64,000 nt of DNA, taken from positions 106,661,795 through 106,725,794 of the forward strand of contig OW386293.2 of the NCBI GenBank assembly GCA_936432065.2, in the 5' to 3' direction. This document shows, in pieces, positions 1 through 12,529 of this stretch; position 1 is the first letter of the stretch, and every line of letters begins with the position of its first letter. The DNA is from Rutpela maculata (lineage: Eukaryota; Arthropoda; Insecta; Coleoptera; Cerambycidae). The position numbers and the translations under genes were made by a program. The notes beneath the pieces were generated by a model that did no database searches, was not told where the DNA came from, and was given only the letters and a program-made list of their open reading frames with translations.

Positions 1-930
1 TGTTTATACTAAAAACAGTTTTTATATGGCATTACAACTTTTAATTTGATGAGTTCTCATGGAATCTGAATGGTGTTGAAACTGAAAAGGTTTCATCAGT
101 AAAATCAAATAGGTACGAGTGTAATCTTTTATAAGAAACAATTAGTATATGGTTTTTGTAAGATCTGATGGGTTGTTATCAGTTTTAGTTTATATAATAA
201 TTTAATGAGGATTTATAAGGATACGTATTAAAAAGTATTAATAAGGAATTAAATCGAATAATTTTGTGACTTTTTTAGGGATCTGAAGAATAATGAAATT
301 GAAAAGATATACTAAGGAGTTCCTAGTAGACATTTTATACATTTTTAAAAGGATATATTTGTACTTATTTTTATAAGACTTCATGGGTACATATGAGTTT
401 AGTTTATATAAGAATGTAATGGAAACGTGTAAGCATGCATGTTAAAAAGTATGAATAAGTTATTATTGAAAACTGTGGGTTTTTTTTGGAATCTAAAGAG
501 TAATGGAATTGAAAAGATATACCAAGGAGTTCCTATAATAGGCATTTTATACATTTTTATAAGGATATATTTTTACTTATATTTTTACAAGACTTCATGG
601 GTCCATATCAGTTTAGCTTATATAAGAATTTAATGAATATTTATAGTGACATCTATTAAAATGTATTAATAATGATTTACAACGTGTTCATGGGGTTCCA
701 ATAGTGGTAAAACTAATGTTTCATCAGGAAACCAGGGATGAATTTTATAACAATAAGAAATAATTTGATAATTTTTTTATTATTAGTTTAGTTTCATATA
801 AGAATTTAATAAGGATTTCTCAGTGCACCCATTGAAAAGTATTATTTACAACTATTAATTTGAAAAGTTTTCATGGGATTTCAATAGTAGTCAACCTAAA
901 AAAGTTACAATACTTACTAAACTAAACTTA
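1..930. repeat. AT-rich degenerate tandem repeat, block A
   Basis: Loosely related units recur about every 180-230 bases. Each has a 'tcatgggt...agtttagtttatataagaat' type core followed by 'ttaaaaagtattaata' (near 150-250, 385-470, 600-680 and 775-845). Units have diverged and no gene is supported. The 64-codon ORF at 439-633 lies within one unit and looks fortuitous. Confidence 0.6.
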
Positions 931-2640
931 CTAATACAATAGATTTCATATAATTTATATTAAAATCCATTGTAAGTATATACACATTGTATTTTATAAA
1001 ATCCTCTTATTCCCATAAAAGCATAAAAGTCTTACAATAGACCTCAGGCGAGGAAGATACGTTAAAAATAGAATCTATAAAATTTTCGTGTTTCAAACGC
1101 CATAAAAACTTATAAATACTTATAGGCCTCGTACTGAGATTGTACATTAACGTGTTTCAAATTCGCAATTTAATTCCATAAATACTTACAAATATTTAAT
1201 TCCATAATTACCATAAATACTTATAAATATACAGATAGACTTCATTCAGGGAATTTACTTTAAAACCCCATTGCATATCCTCATAGAATTTTATAAAAAC
1301 TTCGTGTTTATTATTAAAACGTGCAAATGTTGATAGACTTCAGGCAAGGAATTTACATTCAAAACACACTTCAAATACTTCAAAAACTTGGACACATCTG
1401 AACCTATAAAATCTTCGTATTTAAAACACCATATGAGAACTTACAAATACTGATAGGCCTCGTATGAAGAATTTTCAATAAAAATACTTTTCAATTACAT
1501 ATAAAATATCTTCATATTTCAATTACCGTGAAAACGTATAACTACTGATAGACTTCATATAGGGAATTTACATTAAAAACCCATTGTACGCAGCAAATTT
1601 TATAAAAACTTCGTATTTCTTGTTAATATATGCAAATGCTGATAGACCTCAGGCAAGGAATTTACATTAAAAACACATTTCAAATACGCACATCAAACCA
1701 TATTCAGAACTTATAAAAAACTTTGTATTTCAAATACTATAAAAACTTAAATATACTAATACATATAACTACTGATAGACTCCATATAAGTAATTTACAT
1801 TAAAAAACCATTGTACGCAGCAAATATTATAAAAACTTTGCATTTCTTATTAATATATGAAAATGTTGATAGACCTCAGGCAAGGAATTTACATTAAAAA
1901 CACATTTCAAACAGCCGCACATCAGACCACATTTAGAACTTACAAAAAAACTTTTGTATTTCAAATACTATAAAACCTTACGTATACTAATAGGTTTCAT
2001 ATGGGGAATGTACATTTAAAACACACACACACACACACACACATAATTAAAACTCATGAAAGTTTAGTATTACATACTCCAACCTCCAGTAGAGGGAGCT
2101 GTTATACATGTCGCTAATTCATATCTAATCTAATGTGACCTAAGAAACTAGCGTGGGCTTGTTAAATTAAAAGTAAAACAGTATCTTTTACTGCTAACTT
2201 ATTAACTGCGTTTAGGCTAGAACGCTACAGGACTTTTTGCAGTATTTAGTGTTTACCACTATATTACTATTGATATTTGAAATATTAATAGTAAGTAAAT
2301 AATATTTACTTACCTATAAGTTTATGGGATTTGGCATTAAAAATATATTTCAAATACACAACCAAAATCTGTAAAAAAACTTATCAATACTAATAGAATT
2401 TATATGGGAAATTTACATTCAGAACTCTATGCAAACCTATAAAAACCTAGAGAAACTTTTAATTACATGTACTATGAAAATTCATCAATACTAATAGATA
2501 TCATATGAAAATTTATATTCAAATCACTATAAAAACCTATAAAAACTTTTAATAACATATACTATAAAAAATCATCAATACTGATAGATACCATATGAGA
2601 ACTTACAATTAAAACACATTTCAAATACACATATCAAAAA
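931..2640. repeat. AT-rich degenerate tandem repeat, block B (about 240-bp units of shorter subunits)
   Basis: The phrase 'ctgatagac(c/t)tca...ggaatttacattaaaa' recurs at about 1325, 1545, 1640, 1785 and 1870, with weaker copies to about 2600. The stretch 1545-1780 repeats at 1785-2020, giving a unit near 240 bp made of two or three diverged subunits. The array looks like an old satellite. No ORF of note. Confidence 0.65.
2021..2043. repeat. (CA)n microsatellite
   Basis: Eleven or so uninterrupted CA repeats inside the AT-rich array. Confidence 0.9.
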
Positions 2641-3930
2641 TTATAAAAACTTATACTTACATTTTTTTTTTATAAGTTTTTATAAGGATTTTTTGACATA
2701 CGAGTTTTGTAATGAAGCTTGCCACATGTGTATTACACACTATTTTTTCCACGGCTGTGAAGTTATTTCTCTTAAAGTCTTTCAAAATTTTAAATTTGTG
2801 AAGATCTTCTTCTTTGCCGCACGACGTGTGGCAAAGTGACACTTTCCGCAGTCATTTTGAAGTTAGAAAATTTGACAACACAATCGTAGAAAAAAGCTCT
2901 TCCGATCCCTGTTATTCCCGTTGATATGGAAACGAATTTGTGTCAATTGTTCAGGAAAGTGTCAAATAGGTAAATACACTTAACTTTTATGAGTTTTCAA
3001 AAGTCAATTCACAAGTTATGGAAAATATGGACTCAGATTTTGAAGCGTTACAAGCAGAAATTGAAGTTGTATAATAGTGTCGGTCGTAAAAATATTTTAT
3101 TTAATTAGTTATTGTTTGTCGTTGTATTTGTTAGAAGCTTCCAAGCTTCCAGGACTCACTTGCGGCTTGCCCTGGAATCTGCTTGGGTCGACCTGCAAAA
3201 CATCTCTTTCCGGTCTTGTAACGTAAATTACTATTTTATGTATTTGTTATAACAATATAATTGTCAGTGCTTTACTAAAGCTTAAGATTAAAAACAGGGG
3301 CATGCCTATGCATAGCCATCTGATCTTCGGCGTTTTTCCTCTTCATTTAATTTGTATTTTTTAAAACTTAATCTATGTAACTTTTTACGAAAAAAGAGAC
3401 CATTTATTTTTCGGCGCCATTTTTCAAGATGTTGACGCGATGTTCTGTTCACAAATTTAGGGATTAATTTAAAACATCTACATCCCTGCCTAAAAACTTC
3501 CCAACATTTCACAAACAAATCGCCCTTTTTTTGTATATACTGACTGGATTATAAAGCTGTGTCTCCGAAATTATTGATCGTATAAAAAAAATGTAAGAGA
3601 AAAGTTGTAGACAGTTTTATGGAGAATGTTTTTGATTTGAAGTTCATTTCGATAAAATAGGACAGGAAGATATAGATCTATTTCTTGTTTTCGGCATCAT
3701 TTTTTCAAGGTGACGTTGTGAGCGGCGCGACAAACTGTTCACAAATTCAGGGGTTTATTCAGACCATCAAAATCCGCCAAATTTTGAAACTTCTTGATCT
3801 TTTACGAACTCGAATGTATTTACTGACTGATACTGGTAACTGAACTGAACTGAACTGAACTGATAATTTTCTTAGCTTTTATTTTATTTGAATCAAATTT
3901 TCCTTAAAGACAGAATACATTAGTTAGTAT
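2641..3930. other. Intergenic stretch with a degenerate duplication and a (TGAAC)n tract
   Basis: No recognisable gene. Sequence at about 3395-3545 ('ttcggcgccatttttcaag', then 'ctgttcacaaatttaggg') recurs in diverged form at about 3690-3835, so two copies of an unidentified repeat sit side by side. The 70-codon ORF on the minus strand (3306-3518) lies in the first copy and is not preserved in the second. A short (TGAAC)n run occupies 3841-3863. Confidence 0.45.
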
Positions 3931-4270
3931 ATCAGCGTGAAGTTATCCACGAATTTCCATCCACACTTTATGACGTAGGGTAACTCCAAGTTGGGATAGA
4001 TGAACGTGCCTAACTGTAATACTCTCTGGTCTCTACCAAGATTTGTGGGAGTGGGGGGCCTCTACAAATGCAACGCTCATATGCCTTTCAAGTTACGCAT
4101 GCGTGAGTGAGATTAAGCCAATTTTCAACTTCGGATGCACATTGCATGAAATAATTCATAATTGGCTTCGGCAATACAATCATGGCATCAAATGTATGAG
4201 ACATATAAAGAAAGGTATTACGTGTCATACACCAGAGTCAAAATTAGACCTAGGCCCGTAGAAGAGAGTG

Positions 4271-5494
4271 GGTGAATTTTTAATTTTGATTGCACTTTGC
4301 ATGAAATAATTCATAACTTGCTTTGGCATTACGATCACGGCATCAAACTAATAAAACATATAAAGAAAGGTATTACGCATCGTACACCATAGTCAAAATT
4401 AGGCCTAGCCCCGTAGGAGAGAGTGGGTGAATTTTTAATTGCTGACTACACTTTGCATGAAATAATTCATAACTTGCATGAAATAATTCATAACTTGCTT
4501 TGGCATTACGATCACGGCATCAAACTTATAAGACATATAAAGAAAGGTATTACGCATCGTACACCATAGTCAAAATTAGGCCTAGCACCGTAGGAGAGAG
4601 TGGGTGAATTTTTCATTGTTGACCACACTTTGCATGAAATAATTCATAACTTGCTTTGGCATTACGATCACCGCATCAAATTTATGGAACATATAAAGAA
4701 AGGTACTACGTATCGTACACCACAGTCAAAATTAGGCCTAGAACCGTAGGAGAGAGTGGGTGAATTTTTCATTGTTGACCACACTTTGCATGAAATAATT
4801 CATAACTTGCTTTGGCATTACGATCACGGCATCAAACTTATAAGACATATAAAGAAAGGTATTACGCATCGTACACCATAGTCAAAATTAGGCCTAGCAC
4901 CGTAGGAGAGAGTGGGTGAATTTTTCATTGTTGACCACACTTTGCATGAAATAATTCATAACTTGCTTTGGCATTACGATCACGGCATCAAACTTATAAG
5001 ACATATAAAGAAAGGTATTACGCATCGTACACCATAGTCAAAATTAGGCCTAGCACCGTAGGAGAGAGTGGGTGAATTTTTCATTGTTGACCACACTTTG
5101 CATGAAATAATTCATAACTTGCTTTGGCATTACGATCACCGCATCAAATTTATGGAACATATAAAGAAAGGTACTACGTATCGTACACCACAGTCAAAAT
5201 TAGGCCTAGAACCGTAGGAGAGAGTGGGTGAATTTTTCATTGTTGACCACACTTTGCATGAAATAATTCATAACTTGCTTTGGCATTACGATCACGGCAT
5301 CAAATTTTTGGAACATATAAAGAAAGGTACTACGTATCGTACACCATAGTCAAAATTAGGCCTAGCACCGTAGGAGAGAGTGGGTGAATTTTTCATTGTT
5401 GACCACACTTTGCATGAAATAATTCATAACTTGCTTTGGCATTACGATCACGGCATCAAACTTATAAGACATATAACGAAAGGTATTACGCATC
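4271..5494 (+). repeat. 156-bp tandem satellite inside the left arm
   Basis: The phase marker 'ggtgaattttt' occurs at 4271, 4425, 4603, 4759, 4915, 5071, 5227 and 5383, giving periods of 154, 178 and then five of exactly 156 bases. The 178 unit contains a local duplication of 'catgaaataattcataacttg'. Two unit variants alternate irregularly: one has 'aaacttataagacat', the other 'aaatttatggaacat' with 'ggtactacgtatcgt'. The late units are nearly identical, pointing to recent expansion or gene conversion. Confidence 0.9.
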
Positions 5495-5945
5495 GTATTT
5501 ATTAAAAGGATCTATTGTGGCCTCAAACATTCGGTTAGGAGTTGAGGTTCTATATTCTAATTGATTTGAAAGCTCATGAACTATTTTACTTTCAATGTTT
5601 TGCAAAAATTTAAAAATTTTGTACATATTTTTTTTTGAGCATTTCATTTTTAGTGAATCACATAAATGCTGGTACGTATCGTCTTTAACGTAAAATTTAT
5701 GAAATAAGTTATTAATTGAAATATTGGTGTTTTTGATGGCATCTACAATGGATCTTAAGTTTAATTTTAGGGACTTAGCTACTGGCTTATCTTTATCTAA
5801 CTGCCGTTGAAGAAATTTTTGAATTAAATATTTGCAGTGAGTATCTTCGGAGTTAAACAAATATCTGGATGCATGTGTAATGATAGGATGATGAAGGTTT
5901 AATGTTTCCAATGTTTTTTTACCAATGTCTGGATAGTGAGTTTAA
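5486..5945 (-). CDS. Unrecognised ORF in the centre of the foldback element
   Basis: A minus-strand ORF of 141 codons from the first ATG (5911), open upstream without ATG to about 5945, where the reading would add a THYPDIGKKTLE-like start. It is lysine- and asparagine-rich with predicted helical character. It has no signal peptide, membrane segment or zinc motif that I can see, and no family I recognise. Its end lies at the junction with the satellite array, so it may be a truncated 3' exon captured by or belonging to the element. A transposase fragment is possible, but no catalytic triad is visible. Confidence 0.35.
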
Positions 5946-6123
5946 AAAAAAACTGTCAAAAGTTCCTTATTTACAACAGAAGGTCGTGTCATAATGTATA
6001 ATTTGATCTATAACTTACCAAAAAGTAAGAACTAATTAACCACTAGTAAAAAAGAACTGTACACTACACAGAACGGATGAAAACTGAAAATAAAATAAAA
6101 ATATCGCTAACCACCCTCTACTT

Positions 6124-6372
6124 TTATTTTACTGAGTAATAAATCGTGCTACCGCGGCACTTTTTCCCAACGCACAGTGGTCGATTTTTGGATTTATGGT
6201 GGTCAAAAATGTAAAAACCAATGTCAAGTACTCCAGATTGATTTCTCATATTTGTTACAGTACAGAGCGCAGTAATAAAACCCAGGTCCAGGTTTATTTT
6301 ACAATTGACCCATGGCATCTCGAAGTAAGATCTATTTAATATTTGGCTTGAGAGAACCGATGCTGCGGACAA
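6124..6372 (-). CDS. Short unrecognised ORF in the foldback centre
   Basis: An 82-codon minus-strand ORF upstream of the 5486-5945 ORF on the same strand, about 180 bases away. It contains a small C/H-containing patch (FDHHKSKNRPLCVGKKC) that might be part of a zinc-binding or enzyme fold, but nothing decisive. It could be an upstream exon of the same broken gene. Confidence 0.2.
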   Translation of the reverse strand: MSAASVLSSQILNRSYFEMPWVNCKINLDLGFITALCTVTNMRNQSGVLDIGFYIFDHHKSKNRPLCVGKKCRGSTIYYSVK

Positions 6373-7345
6373 AGCAGTAGCAGTATATAACTATATTCTG
6401 CAGGTCCTGATACTTGAAATTTTTCAGGATACGATCGACAATAAGCTCAATAAAAAAAGTATTTGTAAGCAATTTACTCAGAAATTGCTAGAATGTCATC
6501 GTAGCCTTACAAATTTTCGTACCAAAAATTCAGAATTCTTAAGTGGCCAATTTTCATAGTAGACTGTATTTTTGTCCGCCATAAATCCGAATATCGATCA
6601 ATATACAACGTATCGACTGTGAAACTAAAGGCATAGTAAAGTTCAATAAAACGTACCGAAAGTCAGGAAATTAAGATTTTTAACGATAAAAAGACTCGTT
6701 AGCGATACAATTAAATTAAAAATAAAACTCCTCAGTATTTTAGTGGAAAATAAAACAAAAATGTATTAGAATGTTATTTTCAATGTTTAATATAAATAGC
6801 CAACAAAGGACAATAAAAATTCATAATTAAAAATTCACACACTCTCTCCTACGGGACTAGGTTTGGTGATCGTAATGCCAAAGCAAGTTATGAATTATTT
6901 CATGCAAGTTATGAATTATTTCATGCAAAGTGTGGTCAGCAATTAAAAATTCACCCACTCTCTCCTACGGGGCTAGGCCTAATTTTGACTATGGTGTACG
7001 ATGCATAATATATTTCGTTATATGTCTTATAAGTTTGATGCCGTGATCGTAATGCCAAAGCAAGTTATGAATTATTTTATGCAAATTGTGGTCAACAATT
7101 AAAAATTCACCCACTCTCTCCTACGGTTCTAGGCCTAATTTTGACTGTGGTGTACGATACGTAGTACCTTTCTTTATATGTTCCATAAAAGGCATATGAG
7201 CGTTGCATTTGTAGAGGTCCCCCACTCCCACAAATATTGGTAGAGACCAGAGAGTATTACAGTTAGGCACGTTCATCTATCCTAACTTAGAGTTACCCTA
7301 CGTCATAAAGTGTGGATGGAAATTCGTAGATAACTTCACGCTGAT

Positions 7346-7863
7346 AGTTAGTACAATGTTAATATATCGCTTTCTTTCATGTACATTATTTTGCTATTTA
7401 TATTTCACTCTATCTTATTATAGGTGCCACTAGTGTATATAGTTCTTAATGTAGAATATGAATGTCTCTACTTGACTATACTTGACTGTACACTATTTAA
7501 GTTAAATATATGACATTATCAAATTTCTAAACATATGAATAGATTCAAAGGAACAATTTTAGCATTGTTTTTCAAATTTATATTATATTTGCTCCAAAAG
7601 TAAAGTAATTTTTAGTTGATTTTATGCATACTTTTATATTTATAATAAACTTTATCGATTTGAATATACTTCTCTCAAGTTGAGCAGTTACTTTTCTTAC
7701 ATTTTTCAATAAATACGAATAAAGAAACAAAGAATTCTGCTATTTATTTCAAATGATATATGCAATGTGTGTTCTAAGGCTAATACATTTTTAACTTGAA
7801 ACCATCTATAATTTTCAATGAAGAATATGGATGACTTTTTGATTATACTCTATTTAAGTTAAA
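7346..7863. other. AT-rich spacer, nothing supported
   Basis: Low-complexity AT-rich sequence with no ORF, repeat or RNA signal that I can support. Confidence 0.5.
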
Positions 7864-7865
7864 TA

Positions 7866-9276
7866 CAGGGTGTAATCAGTTTCACGTCATTAAGAAAAAC
7901 TGGTGGTGGGGAACTATTAAACGAACAAAAAAACCTTATATAACATGGGGTGGAAAACATATAGTTTTAGAAAAAAAAAATAAACAAAAATTTCGGAAAT
8001 TTTCAGTAAAATTGTTTGAGAACTGCTGGAATGTTGGGATGGGCTTTTATATTCATGTATGTCGGCATCAAATACGCTAATACGGCTCTTTCAAAGTGCC
8101 GCATTCCTTTGTTAGAGGCCGAGCGTCGACGAGGACACGAGTTGATAGTCACACTTTTTTATGGCTTTTTAAAATTAGGTAAGGTAAGGTCTTTAGCGGT
8201 GCGGTATTTTAGTTTCTGTGGACATTTCGTTAAGTACACACGTGGAAACCGTTCGTTGTTTTGTATCTTACTTTGTTCTTTTGAATTTTGGACCACGTAT
8301 TTACAGTTAAGATTTATTTTATTGACTTACCGTTCAAGTCGTTAAGTTCTTGATTACGTACAGACTCTACTTGTTCATTCTTTTTGTGTTTGTTGTGGAT
8401 TTTGGACCAAGTTTTTGTTTTTATTTTCTTTATTGACAACGTTAGTTAATAGTTTAGTGTGGTATTTTAATGTGCATAGAAACCATAAACAATGATCCTA
8501 ATTTACCAAATGTGTTGAACGGGGTGCGTATGTGCCGAAAAGTGTATTGATGCAGACGGAAGCCATTTCGAACAATTTATGTAAATCAACAAGTTTATTG
8601 GTAAGTTCTAAATTTACCGAATATTTTAGTTTTCGATAACTGATCGGCAATTCGTTAAATAAATCAGATTTTTTCCTAACTTAAAATACACATAATTGTT
8701 TTCTGTTATCGTGTATCTCATACGTCTAATTCTTTATTTCCCAATGTCATGCAATAATTATTCATTTTTTAAGCTTTTAACCCAGAACACTCATTTAGGT
8801 TACAAATGTTAATAAACCACATTTAAATCTGATAAATTATAAACAACAATATAAGCTCCAATATTTTGTTCTAAATTAAAAAAAACACACATGTTAAGAA
8901 ATGCTGTATTTAACTTCTACGCCCACTATTTTCTTTTGCAGTTCTGCAAAAAGAGATAACGAATTATTTACATTTTTATTTGAGGCACTCATCAAAGGTG
9001 CCGCAGTCTTTGCTTTGAACAGCCGCGCCGCGCCGGCCGGGAGAACGAGTCGGTCGGTAATCTTTGCACTTTTTTGACAATTTAAAAGTTGTATAATTGG
9101 GAACTACTACACGTCCGTTGACCCAGAAAGGCACTGATTCTCAAATATTCAAATTGTTGACCTAGGTCAGTTTTTTTCAAAGTGCCCCTAGGGGGAAAAG
9201 TCATAAAGGTTTTTTGTTTGTCTAGTCGGACCTCATTACCAGTTTTTTTTAATGACATGAAACTGATTACACCCTG
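7866..9276. mobile_element. Non-autonomous TIR element, CAGGGTGTAATC type, TA target
   Basis: The left end CAGGGTGTAATCAGTTTCA and the right end are reverse complements over about 35-38 bases with one or two mismatches. The element is flanked by TA on both sides (7864-7865 and 9277-9278), as expected for Tc1/mariner-type insertions; the CAGGGTG terminus is common among insect elements of that group. The interior encodes no transposase. A 109-codon ORF at 8016-8345 has no recognisable domain and is probably fortuitous. A GC-rich patch near 9005-9060 contrasts with the AT-rich surroundings. Confidence 0.75.
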
Positions 9277-9278
9277 TA

Positions 9279-10591
9279 TATGATATTCTCAATTATTTAA
9301 TCATATGCATAGATTCTAAAGTAGAATTATATCCTTGTTTCAAATATATATTTGTTCAAAGAGTCATGCATTTTTAAGTCGAAATTATGCAGTTTTATAT
9401 TTTGAATGTGAATGTCTTGATTTGATTATCCTCATTTCAAATTATAGAAATTCATCAAGATTTTGCTTTAATTTTCGCAAATAAATATACTGTTTCAAGC
9501 CAAGAAAAATCTCTTCTTTTGAGCAAATAATAAATTCAAGTTCCTGAACAAATAGGTACATTCAAAACAAGAATGCTCTTTATGTGTGTATAAGTGCTCG
9601 AAAACACTTTTCAACTCATTTGAGCTAGCTGAAACTTTTCACAAATTTCTTTTCTTGTACTGGTACCTATTTTTGGGAAAGTAGAAAAATCACCACTAGT
9701 AAATAAGGGCCATCTCAAATAAACAAGATATTATTTTTTTTTAATTTCCTAAAGACTCTTTGTGACGAAAGTACGCCATCAAACTCAAAACAATGCATTT
9801 TCCACATCGCGGCTCCCCAATTTGGTACTTATAAAACTTGTATTAGTTATTTAATTAAGTTGGGGCTAAGTGGATTATCATGATAAAATTTCACACCGCA
9901 GAACGAGACTTTCCAATTATAAAATTCTCGCAAACACTATTACATACAATAAGAAGAGCACGTCAGAAATCGGATTTTACTTATATTAAATATAGGTATT
10001 AAAGCGTTAATTTTAATCCGACAGTTGGGTTGAGAATCCGGATTTAGAGTCTACAGCGCTCGTTGCGAAAACACCAGTTAACGAAGTTAAGTTTTAATTT
10101 CAGCAAATCAAACTGTTAAGCTTTAATTCCTTTATAAACCGATTTACCGGCAACAAAATACAAACTGATCAATTTCTCTCTTTATCCCATCGGATCTAAT
10201 ACCCTACTATTTTCTAATTAGAGACTGATGAAATCGCACTCTCACACGCACGTGTGGACAAAATTGAATTTGTCAATTGGTTGTGTAACACCATAACTAT
10301 AATACTGTAAGTATTCAAAAAAAAAGTATAAAAAACATACAATTTTATTAACAATATTTTAGGATTAAAAACAGTTTTATTTTTAAACCCTTTCTATGCA
10401 GTTGTCATATAAAAGCGGTGATTATTTTCTAATGTAATAACGAGTTTTTTGGAGATTATGCCGAAATAGCAATTAATTTTCATATATTATTTATTTAATA
10501 CAAACATGATTAACATATAACAAGGGATAAATAGCCAAAGAAAGTGTCTAATGCAGCTAATGAACAACTAACTTAAAGTATAAACTATAAG
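9279..10591. other. Intergenic AT-rich stretch, nothing supported
   Basis: No ORF above background, no repeat structure and no RNA gene seen. Confidence 0.4.
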
Positions 10592-10772
10592 TATAGTAGG
10601 GCCAAAAAGTGTAGTCAGTAGAGGAATGCGAGTACGGGCTCCTAAAAGTGGAGCGGCACGTGTTTAGAATACGTATAATACGGCAGTGTGCGCCGGCTGA
10701 GAGCGGGCCGCTCCACTTTTAGGAGCCCGTACTCGCATTCCTCTACTGACTACACTTTTTGGCCCTACTATA
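10592..10772. mobile_element. Near-perfect hairpin MITE
   Basis: Arms of 66 bases (10592-10657 and 10707-10772) are exact reverse complements around a 49-base loop. The ends read TATAGTAGGGCC and GGCCCTACTATA; because TATA is itself palindromic, a TA or TATA target duplication cannot be separated from the arm. The lack of mismatches suggests a young insertion. No coding capacity. Confidence 0.85.
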
Positions 10773-10978
10773 ATGTAGTCAATATGCAATATACCCGGTT
10801 CGTCAAATATGTCGAAACGCTATATGTATAACTAAACTTATAACTAAATAGAGGAAGCTTATACTCTTCGCCGATTTACAGTTGAAGCAATCATAATAGT
10901 GATCGACGTATCGCCTATGTAGGCGGTGTTGTTGAGACGCAATTTCTGCAGAACGCAGAGCCGGATTTAACTGTATTA

Positions 10979-11490
10979 CAGGGTTGGAAAAAATTTTTTT
11001 TTTTCATTTTAAACAAAAAAACAGTTTTTTTTTGTTTCGACAGTTTTTTTCCTTTAAAACACGTTTTTTTTTAAGTTTTAAATGGTATGTTTAAAACATG
11101 TTTAAAACGGGTTTAAAACGTTTAAAACTATATTCAACTAAAATTAAATGGTGCCAGGCACACTATGTCTGCTACTACTACCTGATATCAGATGGCGCTC
11201 TTAAACGGATTTTACAGCACTCTACAAATAAAATGCTCAGTTTAGTGCACATGACCACTATGTCGGAATTATTTATCGGAATGAACCATCATCGGCACTT
11301 TTCCTGCTTTTCCACAAACTCCAAAATAATACATTTATTTGAAACATCGCACTGTGTTTTAAACAGTTGTTTAAAACATTGCATTGTGTACTAAATATGT
11401 TTTAAATATTTGTTTAAAACACAGTGCGATGTTTTAAACATGTTTTAAACACTTTGTTTAAAACATTTTGTTTTAAACATGCCAACCCTG
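10979..11490. mobile_element. hAT-like MITE with exact 8-bp target duplication
   Basis: The ends are CAGGGTTGG and its reverse complement CCAACCCTG. An exact 8-base direct repeat CTGTATTA flanks it (10971-10978 and 11491-11498). An 8-bp duplication with a CAGGG terminus is typical of the hAT superfamily. The interior is built from many 'gtttaaaac' motifs in both orientations and has no transposase. The 98-codon ORF at 11098-11394 is a by-product of these repeats. Confidence 0.85.
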
Positions 11491-11639
11491 CTGTATTATT
11501 CGCTAGTTTACTTTTTCCAGTGTAGGTATTTGTCAGCCGCGGCTTGTGAAATTTAGATTGGTCATATATCTTAATATTGAGTCATGGGACCCAAGCCATA
11601 TTTTGTGACATGACTATCAAGATAAAATAAAGCAGTTTT

Positions 11640-11866
11640 GCGAAAAAAAAATTACATCGAAATTTGCGAAAGAAAGTTTTGAAAATGAGTTGAACACTTT
11701 GGGTTTTTGTAAAAAGACTCATTTAAATTTTACAATTTTTTTTTTTCAGAAAAAGGAGGAAAACAATATTTAATAGAATTTAAATCAGTCTTTTTACAAA
11801 AACCCATTTGTTGTGTGGTGTTCAATTCATTTTTAAAACTTTTTTTTTGCAAAATTCGATGTTTTT
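11640..11866. repeat. Imperfect inverted repeat
   Basis: Sequence around 11645-11735 ('aagttttgaaaatgagttga', then 'gggtttttgtaaaaagact') is mirrored at about 11787-11862. Transcribed, it would fold into a long hairpin. It is probably a decayed MITE; no clear target duplication was found. Confidence 0.6.
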
Positions 11867-12099
11867 TTTGAAACCTTTAAAAACAAAATAAAAACAAAAA
11901 TTATATCTCTAAAAATAGTAACAGAAACAAATATTTCTCTCAATAAATAAATTAAAAATAAACTGTAAAAGTTATTACTAAAATAAAAATAGAAAGATGA
12001 ATCATTGCCAAAATAAAAAAAAAATAACATTAACAAATAATAACATACTGAAAAATAATATTTCTGAAGCACTGAACTACGAAAGCACAAACACGGAAA

Positions 12100-12420
12100 T
12101 AGATAATAAAACAGATATCACAAAATTCACTTCTTCACTACACATCACTTCACTTTACCTCACCTCACTGCACTACGAAAATACAAAAACGGTAGTAAAT
12201 AATACAGTAGATATCACAAAATTCACTTCTTTACTTCGCATCACTTCACATTACTTCACATCACTTCACATCACTTCACATCACTTCACTTCACATCACT
12301 TCAATTTACCTCACCTCACTGCACTACGAAAACACAAAAACGGAAATAAATAAAACAGGGGATATCACAAAATTCACTTCCTCCCTTCACTTTATCTCAC
12401 CTCAAATCACATCTTCCAAT
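12100..12420 (+). repeat. (CTTCACAT)n-like short tandem repeat
   Basis: Copies of 'cttcacatca' and 'cacttcactttacctcacc' recur, densest at 12235-12305. Larger blocks containing 'tcactgcactacgaaaa' recur around 12160 and 12320, a period near 150 bases. The apparent 118-codon ORF (11997-12353) is repeat-encoded, rich in threonine, serine and histidine, and not a supported protein. Confidence 0.65.
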
Positions 12421-12529
12421 GAAACCTCGCTCTTTTCACCCTCTTCTTCATTTTCAGATGAAGTGCTATCTTCGTTCAAATTTATAATAAATTTATTTCC
12501 ACCGTTTATATGAAGTTGACCAATTTTTT

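Larger units (their letters stand above)
3931..7345. mobile_element. Foldback-type element with long satellite-bearing terminal inverted repeats
   Basis: The left end starting ATCAGCGTGAAGTTATC is the reverse complement of the right end at 7345, with matching sequence over at least 160 outer bases (3931-4090 against 7186-7345). The inner arms carry a 156-bp tandem repeat: about eight units in the left arm to 5494 and about two in the right arm from about 6830. A direct repeat 'agttagta' flanks the ends (3922-3929 and 7346-7353), suggesting a 7-9 bp target duplication; its exact length is ambiguous by one base. The centre (5495-6830) is not repetitive and holds two short minus-strand ORFs. The architecture matches foldback (FB-like) DNA elements; the superfamily is unknown. 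Confidence 0.8.

Noticed and set aside
8016..8345. 109-codon ORF as the transposase of the 7866-9276 element
   Set aside because: No DDE or helix-turn-helix signature; too short for any known transposase.
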